Part shown: one piece after another, positions 11,507 through 15,859 of the stretch
Layout: every line of letters begins with the position of its first letter
Position numbering within the stretch: the stretch's first letter is position 1
Origin: an uncultured Variovorax sp.
GTDB taxonomy: Bacteria > Pseudomonadota > Gammaproteobacteria > Burkholderiales > Burkholderiaceae_C
Direction of reading: 5' to 3'
Length of the DNA stretch: 15,859 nucleotides
Assembly (NCBI GenBank): GCA_903872875.1
Contig: CAIQMJ010000215.1
Coordinates: 1 to 15,859, forward strand
Program-made: the position numbers and the translations under genes
The notes under the pieces: model-generated
Databases searched by the model: none
The model's input: the letters and a program-made list of their open reading frames with translations, nothing else
Told to the model about the DNA's origin: nothing

Positions 11507-14362
11507 TCACGGCACCACCTCAGCCTGTTCCGCGCCTTCTGCGATCGATGCCGGCGTGTCGCGCAGCCTGCGCCGCAGTTCGGGAATGCAGGATCCGCAG
11601 TTGGTGCCGCAGCGCAGCGTGCTCTGCAGCGCAGCCAGGCGCTGATCGTCGTTGCCTGTGCACTGCGGCAATCGAGCGGCGATGTCGACGTCGGTCACGC
11701 CGAAGCAGCTGCACACGGTCTTGCCTCGCGACGCGACGCCGACCGGTGCCGTCGCGCCCGGCCGCAGCAACTGGCGTCCGAAAGCCTGCGCCGGGAGCTG
11801 GTCCTGGAGCAGCGCCTTGATCCAGGCCTCGGCGCGGATGTCGCCGGCCAGCAGAAAACCTTCGAGCCGAGCCTCGTCGCCGGCGCGCACCAGCCGCATC
11901 GCGCGGCGCTGCCCGTGGCGCGGGTCGGCGTAGCGCAGCGTGTCGGCACTGTCGAGCGCGAGCAGCGATTCGATGCGTGCCAGCAGCGCGTCGGCTGCCG
12001 GGGCCTGGCCGGCGGCGCGGAACAGCACGCCGTTGCGCTCTGCCGTGCCTGCGTGCAGCGGACCACCGGCACCGAAGGGCACGCAGTTCGCAAAGGCGAA
12101 GTCGGGCATCAGCCCGCGCAGTTCGCGCAGCACGTCCAGCACGTGGCCGGCGGGCAGCCAGGCGACGGCCAGCAGCGACCAGGCAAGTTCCGCCTTCGCG
12201 ATCCGCACCGCAGCGTGCTTGAGTTCCGGCTGCTTCGAGTCGGGGCAGAAGGCCGGCGTGGTCAGCGCATTGACGCCCGCGAGGCGCTGCCCATCACTTG
12301 ATCGACCGCTCAGGTGTTCCTCGCCCCAGTGCATCGGGATGAAGGCCTGGCTCATGCCGACCTCGGTGCTGCCCTGCGCGGGCAGCACGAGGCTGCCGCG
12401 GCGCGAACTGACCTGCACCAGATCGCCGTTCCGGATCTGCCGGCGCGCCATGTCCTGCGGGTGCATCTGCACGGCCGGTTCCGGCATGTGGCCGAACAGC
12501 CGGCCCAGCGTGCCGGTGCGGCTCATGCCATGCCACTGGTCGCGCAGCCGGCCGGTGTTCAGCGAGAACGGAAAGCGCGCCTCGCGGGCTTCGGCCACGG
12601 GCTTGTAGGCGGCGTCGAAGAAGCGGGCGCGTCCGTCAGCGGTGGGAAACATGCCGTCTTCGTAGAGCCGCGCGCGGCCCGCGCCATGGCCCTCGGGCAG
12701 CGGCCATTGCTGCGGTCCCAGGGCGTCGAGCATCGGCCAGCTCAGGCCGGTGATGTCGAGGTCGCGTCCGCGTGTGCTTTCGCGGTGCTCGGTCCAGATG
12801 GCTTCGGCGCCGGCCGCGGTGTCGATCTCGTAGGGGAACAGTGTGCTCGACGCGCGCGCCGGCAGCCGGGCCTCGACCCGCCTTGCGAAGTCGACCACGG
12901 CCGACCAGTCGTGCCGCGCCGCGCCAGGCGCCGGCACCGCCGGCCGCACGCGCGAGATGCGGCGCTCGCTGTTGGTCACGGTGCCGATCTTCTCGCCCCA
13001 GGTGGTGGCAGGCAGCAGCAGGTCGGCGTAGTGGCAGGTGGCGGTCGTCGCAAAGGCTTCCTGCACCACGATGAATTCGCAGCGTTCCAGCGCGCGCCGC
13101 ACCGTGGCCTGATCGGGCATCGATTGCGCGGGGTTCGTGCAGGAGATCCACAGCGCGCGGATCTCGCCGTCCGCTGCGGCCTGGAACATCTCGATGGCGG
13201 TTTTGCCGGGCGCGGCCGGCACTTCCTGGCCTTCGCCCAGGCCCCACAGCGCCGCGACTTCGGCGCGGTGCGCCGGGTTGGCGAGATCGCGATGCCCGCC
13301 GAGCAGGTTGGCCATGCCGCCGACCTCGCGGCCGCCCATCGCGTTGGGTTGTCCGGTCAGCGAGAACGGGCCGGCGCCCACCCGGCCGATCTGCGCGGTC
13401 GACAGGTGCAGGTTGACGAGCGACGCGTTCTTGGCGGTGCCCGATGACGACTGGTTCAGTCCCTGGCAATACAGGCTCAGCGTGGCGGCCGAGGTCGCGA
13501 ACAGGCGCGTGGCCTCGAGCAGCGCGGCTGGGTCGATGCCGCAGACCTGCGCCACGCGCTCGGGCGTGCAGTCGCGCACCGTGGCTTTCAGCGCGTCGAA
13601 GCCGGTGGTGTGCGCCGCGATGTAGGCCTGATCGGTCCAGCCTTCCCACAGCATCAGGTGCAGCATGCCGTGGAACAGCATGACGTCGGTGCCGGGCTGG
13701 ATGGCGAGGTGCAGGTCGGCGATTTCGCAGGTGTCGGTGCGGCGCGGGTCGACCACGACGATCTTCATCGCCGGGTTTTCGCGCTTCGCGTCCTCGATCC
13801 GCCGGAACAGGATCGGATGCGCCCAGGCCGTGTTGCTGCCGACGATGAACAGGCACTGCGCATGCTTGAAGTCGTCGTAGCAGGCCGGCGGCGCGTCGGC
13901 GCCCAGCGTCTTCTTGTAGCCGGCGACCGCGCTGCTCATGCACAGGCGCGAGTTGGTGTCGATGTTGTTGGTGCCGATCAGGCCCTTGGCCAGCTTGTTG
14001 AAGACGTAGTAGTCCTCGGTCAGCAACTGCCCCGAGATGTAGAAGCCGACCGCATCGGGGCCGTGGTCCCGGATGACCTGGGCGAACTTGTCCGTGGCGG
14101 TGTCGAGTGCATCGTCCCAGGTGATGGCCGCAGGCTCTGCACCGCGTGCCGCGCGCCGCATCGGCTGCAGCAGGCGCGTCTGCATCGTGACCTCGGCAGT
14201 TGCGGTGAGATGCAGCGTCGAGCCCTTGGTGCAGAGCCGGCCGAAGTTGGCCGGGTGGTCGGGGTCGCCGCGCACACCGGTGATCCGGGCGCCATCGGAT
14301 TCGATGACCACGCCGCAGCCGACGCCGCAGTAGGGGCAGGTGGACCTGGTTTCCTGCATCAC
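11507..14362 (-). CDS. nasA: Assimilatory nitrate reductase catalytic subunit
   Basis: A 951-residue molybdopterin enzyme reducing nitrate to nitrite in the cytoplasm. An N-terminal [4Fe-4S] motif is formed by Cys9, Cys12, Cys16 and Cys44. The molybdenum ligand is probably Cys141 in NTNSRLCMSSAV. The molybdopterin-dinucleotide-binding domain begins near the FSLNTGRLRDQWHGMSRTG stretch. Beyond it is a region resembling the NirB C-terminal FAD-reductase fold, then a BFD-like [2Fe-2S] domain with Cys884, Cys886 and the cluster CGTNCGSC at 918-925. This longer NasA architecture carries its own electron-entry cluster. The start is GTG at 14362 directly followed by ATG at 14359; either could be used. 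It lies 9 nt after nirD. No separate NasB/NasC reductase is in the window. Confidence 0.96.
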   Translation of the reverse strand: MMQETRSTCPYCGVGCGVVIESDGARITGVRGDPDHPANFGRLCTKGSTLHLTATAEVTMQTRLLQPMRRAARGAEPAAITWDDALDTATDKFAQVIRDHGPDAVGFYISGQLLTEDYYVFNKLAKGLIGTNNIDTNSRLCMSSAVAGYKKTLGADAPPACYDDFKHAQCLFIVGSNTAWAHPILFRRIEDAKRENPAMKIVVVDPRRTDTCEIADLHLAIQPGTDVMLFHGMLHLMLWEGWTDQAYIAAHTTGFDALKATVRDCTPERVAQVCGIDPAALLEATRLFATSAATLSLYCQGLNQSSSGTAKNASLVNLHLSTAQIGRVGAGPFSLTGQPNAMGGREVGGMANLLGGHRDLANPAHRAEVAALWGLGEGQEVPAAPGKTAIEMFQAAADGEIRALWISCTNPAQSMPDQATVRRALERCEFIVVQEAFATTATCHYADLLLPATTWGEKIGTVTNSERRISRVRPAVPAPGAARHDWSAVVDFARRVEARLPARASSTLFPYEIDTAAGAEAIWTEHRESTRGRDLDITGLSWPMLDALGPQQWPLPEGHGAGRARLYEDGMFPTADGRARFFDAAYKPVAEAREARFPFSLNTGRLRDQWHGMSRTGTLGRLFGHMPEPAVQMHPQDMARRQIRNGDLVQVSSRRGSLVLPAQGSTEVGMSQAFIPMHWGEEHLSGRSSDGQRLAGVNALTTPAFCPDSKQPELKHAAVRIAKAELAWSLLAVAWLPAGHVLDVLRELRGLMPDFAFANCVPFGAGGPLHAGTAERNGVLFRAAGQAPAADALLARIESLLALDSADTLRYADPRHGQRRAMRLVRAGDEARLEGFLLAGDIRAEAWIKALLQDQLPAQAFGRQLLRPGATAPVGVASRGKTVCSCFGVTDVDIAARLPQCTGNDDQRLAALQSTLRCGTNCGSCIPELRRRLRDTPASIAEGAEQAEVVP

Positions 14363-14371
14363 CGACTTCGT

Positions 14372-14797
14372 TCAGGCGCCGTGCGGCGCCTGCACCCCGA
14401 AGCTCTCGTCGCCCAAGGCACCTGCCGTTGCCGCACCGGGCCCTGCACGTGGCGCTTCGAGGTCGATGGCATGGGTGGCCAGTTCGCGCGCGTCGAGCAT
14501 CACCTGGCCGCTGTCGACCTTGCAGGCGAATTTCGGTGTACAGCCCTCGTCGGGCGACTTGGCGCAGCCGTCGTCCAGCCCGATGGTCCAGTTGTGCAGC
14601 GGGCAGGCCACGCTGGTGCCGAACACGATGCCCTGGGACAGCGGCCCGCCCTTGTGCGGGCAGCGGTCGAGCAGCGCAAAGACCTCGTTCTGGCTGTTGC
14701 GAAACACCGCGACGGCCACGCCGACCGGGCGCGCCACGCGGCGCGAGCCCAGCACGGGGATGTCCTCGACGCGGCATATGGGCGTCCATTCGTTCAT
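14372..14797 (-). CDS. nirD: Nitrite reductase (NADH) small subunit NirD
   Basis: A 141-residue Rieske-fold protein, the small partner of NirB in the NADH-dependent assimilatory nitrite reductase. The [2Fe-2S] Rieske ligands are intact: CPH (Cys46, His48) and CPLH (Cys65, His68). Some NirD proteins, including that of E. coli, lack these ligands, so this copy may carry a real cluster. The ATG at 14797 is preferred over the one at 14803 because the Shine-Dalgarno AAGGAG ends directly at 14804. That leaves 6 nt to 14797 but none to 14803. The C-terminus has an Ala/Gly/Pro-rich tail. It lies 29 nt after nirB and 9 nt before nasA. Confidence 0.96.
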   Translation of the reverse strand: MNEWTPICRVEDIPVLGSRRVARPVGVAVAVFRNSQNEVFALLDRCPHKGGPLSQGIVFGTSVACPLHNWTIGLDDGCAKSPDEGCTPKFACKVDSGQVMLDARELATHAIDLEAPRAGPGAATAGALGDESFGVQAPHGA

Positions 14798-14803
14798 GTT
14801 CAT

Positions 14804-14809
14804 CTCCTT
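14804..14809 (-). promoter_or_regulatory. Shine-Dalgarno deciding the nirD start
   Basis: AAGGAG on the minus strand abuts the first in-frame ATG (14803) and lies 6 nt before the second (14797). The spacing supports initiation at the second. Confidence 0.75.
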
Positions 14810-14810
14810 G

Positions 14811-14835
14811 GCCGTTTCAGGCCGTTTCAAGCCGT
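14811..14835 (-). repeat. 10-bp tandem repeat over the nirB stop codon
   Basis: On the plus strand GCCGTTTCAG (14811-14820) and GCCGTTTCAA (14821-14830) are consecutive near-identical copies, followed by a partial third, GCCGT. The nirB stop is read within the second copy (14827-14829). A gain or loss of one unit would change the reading frame at the nirB end or the spacing to nirD. Confidence 0.65.
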
Positions 14836-15859
14836 CTGTGGCTGCGCGTGGATGGGAATGACGCGGGCACCGGATTCCAGCGCCGCAACGGGCGTGAACT
14901 GCCGCACGTCGACCGATGCCTGCACCGACTCGAACCACGGATCGGGTTCGCCGTCGAGCGCGAACTGCAGGCGCTCCCACAGCGCCTTGCGGCCTTCCGC
15001 ATCGCCCAGGATGCGCTTCTTCACGTAGTCGAGCCCGACGCGGCCGATGTAGTGCACCGTGCGCTCGAGGTACCAGCCTTCGGTGCGGTACAGCTCCAGG
15101 AACGCGCCGGTGTACTCCAGCACCTCGGCCGCCGTCTTCACCTTGACGAGGAACTGCGCGACTTCGGTCTTGATGCCGCCGTTGCCGCCCACATACAGCT
15201 CCCAGCCGGAGTCGACGCCGATCACGCCGACGTCCTTGATGCCTGCCTCCGCGCAGTTGCGCGGGCAGCCGCTTACCGCGAGCTTCACCTTGTGCGGCGA
15301 ATACATCGCCCACAGCGCGCGCTCCAGGTCCTTGCCCATCTGCGTGCTGTCCTGCGTGCCGAAGCGGCACCACTCGGAACCCACGCAGGTCTTCACGGTG
15401 CGCAACGACTTGCCGTAGGCAAAGCCCGAAGGCATGCCGATGTCCCTCCAGACGTTCTGCAGGTCTTCCTTCTTCACGCCCAGCAGGTCGATGCGCTGGC
15501 CGCCGGTGACCTTGACGGTCGGGATCTTGTACTTGTCGGCCGCGTCGGCGATGCGGCGCAGCTCGTCCGGCGTGGTGTGGCCGCCCCACATGCGCGGCAC
15601 CACCGAATAGGTGCCATCCTTCTGGATGTTGGCGTGGCTGCGTTCATTGATGAAGCGGCTCTGCGGATCGTCCTTCGCTTCTTTTGGCCAGGTGCTGATC
15701 AGGTAGTAGTTGATGGCGGGACGGCAGGTGGCGCAGCCGTTGGGCGTGCGCCAGCCGAGATACTGCTGCACGATCGGAATCGACAGCAGCTTCTGCTCGC
15801 GGATCGCCCTGCGCACCTCGGCATGATGGTGATCGGTACAGGCACAGAGCGGCTTGTCG
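14827..15859 (-). CDS. nirB: Nitrite reductase (NADH) large subunit NirB (C-terminal part)
   Basis: The last 344 codons of NirB; the N-terminal FAD/NADH part lies beyond the right edge, since the family runs to roughly 800-850 residues. The fragment opens with KPLCACTDHHHAEVRRAI and continues to NGCATCRPAINYYL, cysteine-bearing segments of the BFD-like [2Fe-2S] region. It then has the siroheme/[4Fe-4S] motif: CVGSEWC (CX5C) and CPRNC (CX3C), which hold the bridged cofactor reducing nitrite to ammonium with six electrons. The frame is open to the window edge, so the GTG at 15816 is not the real start. It heads the visible operon nirB-nirD-nasA-ybiB-cobA; its promoter and any nitrate transporter are outside. 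Confidence 0.97.
   Translation of the reverse strand, partial: DKPLCACTDHHHAEVRRAIREQKLLSIPIVQQYLGWRTPNGCATCRPAINYYLISTWPKEAKDDPQSRFINERSHANIQKDGTYSVVPRMWGGHTTPDELRRIADAADKYKIPTVKVTGGQRIDLLGVKKEDLQNVWRDIGMPSGFAYGKSLRTVKTCVGSEWCRFGTQDSTQMGKDLERALWAMYSPHKVKLAVSGCPRNCAEAGIKDVGVIGVDSGWELYVGGNGGIKTEVAQFLVKVKTAAEVLEYTGAFLELYRTEGWYLERTVHYIGRVGLDYVKKRILGDAEGRKALWERLQFALDGEPDPWFESVQASVDVRQFTPVAALESGARVIPIHAQPQTA

Noticed and set aside
13610..15028. Plus-strand open frame of 472 codons
   Set aside because: It is antisense to the well-supported nirB, nirD and nasA genes. High-GC genomes give long open frames opposite real genes, and the translation is rich in Arg, Gly, Ala, Val and Asp with no recognisable motif.

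Overview
The window is dense, GC-rich, chromosomal-looking bacterial DNA. Gene order, codon bias and protein character point to a betaproteobacterium of the order Burkholderiales, most likely Comamonadaceae and Variovorax-like. That placement rests on recognising the protein families and their neighbourhoods; no search was run. I count 17 protein genes, two of them cut by the window edges. There is no rRNA, tRNA, insertion sequence, CRISPR array or phage gene. Nearly all genes lie on the minus strand; only pmbA and a TauE-like permease are on the plus strand.

Left part (1-4005): the start of a TRAP-transporter substrate-binding protein and a DenD-like D-erythronate dehydrogenase form a probable four-carbon sugar-acid uptake and catabolism operon, with a perfect 11-bp hairpin between the two genes. 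Upstream are mogA (molybdenum cofactor) and yjgA/darP (ribosome assembly), overlapping by 4 bp. These are divergent from pmbA/tldE across a 60-bp gap.

Middle part (4045-9662): a LysR regulator is divergent from a TauE/SafE permease, with a clean dyad in the shared gap. A Nudix hydrolase, a YqeY protein and ribosomal protein S21 follow on the minus strand. rpsU has an extended -10 promoter, a structured leader of about 100 nt, and an intrinsic terminator between it and yqeY. Next come a BaiN/HI0933-type flavoprotein starting with TTG and a sterol desaturase-family membrane enzyme, 4 nt apart. The only gap near 300 bp (7037-7297) holds the rpsU promoter and leader plus a nest of overlapping inverted repeats.

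Right part (9712-15859): an assimilatory nitrate-reduction operon reads right to left: nirB (C-terminal part), nirD, nasA, ybiB, cobA. NasA reduces nitrate to nitrite, NirBD reduces nitrite to ammonium, and CobA makes precorrin-2 for the NirB siroheme. mogA, elsewhere in the window, acts in molybdopterin synthesis, which NasA also needs. ybiB, a TrpD2-type nucleic-acid-binding protein of unclear role, sits inside this operon and overlaps cobA by 4 bp.

I found no convincing wholly new system. The most useful leads are the ybiB insertion in the nitrate operon with its ambiguous start, the rpsU leader and leaky-terminator arrangement, the denD/TRAP hairpin, the LysR/TauE dyad, and the imbricated inverted repeats near 7189-7256.
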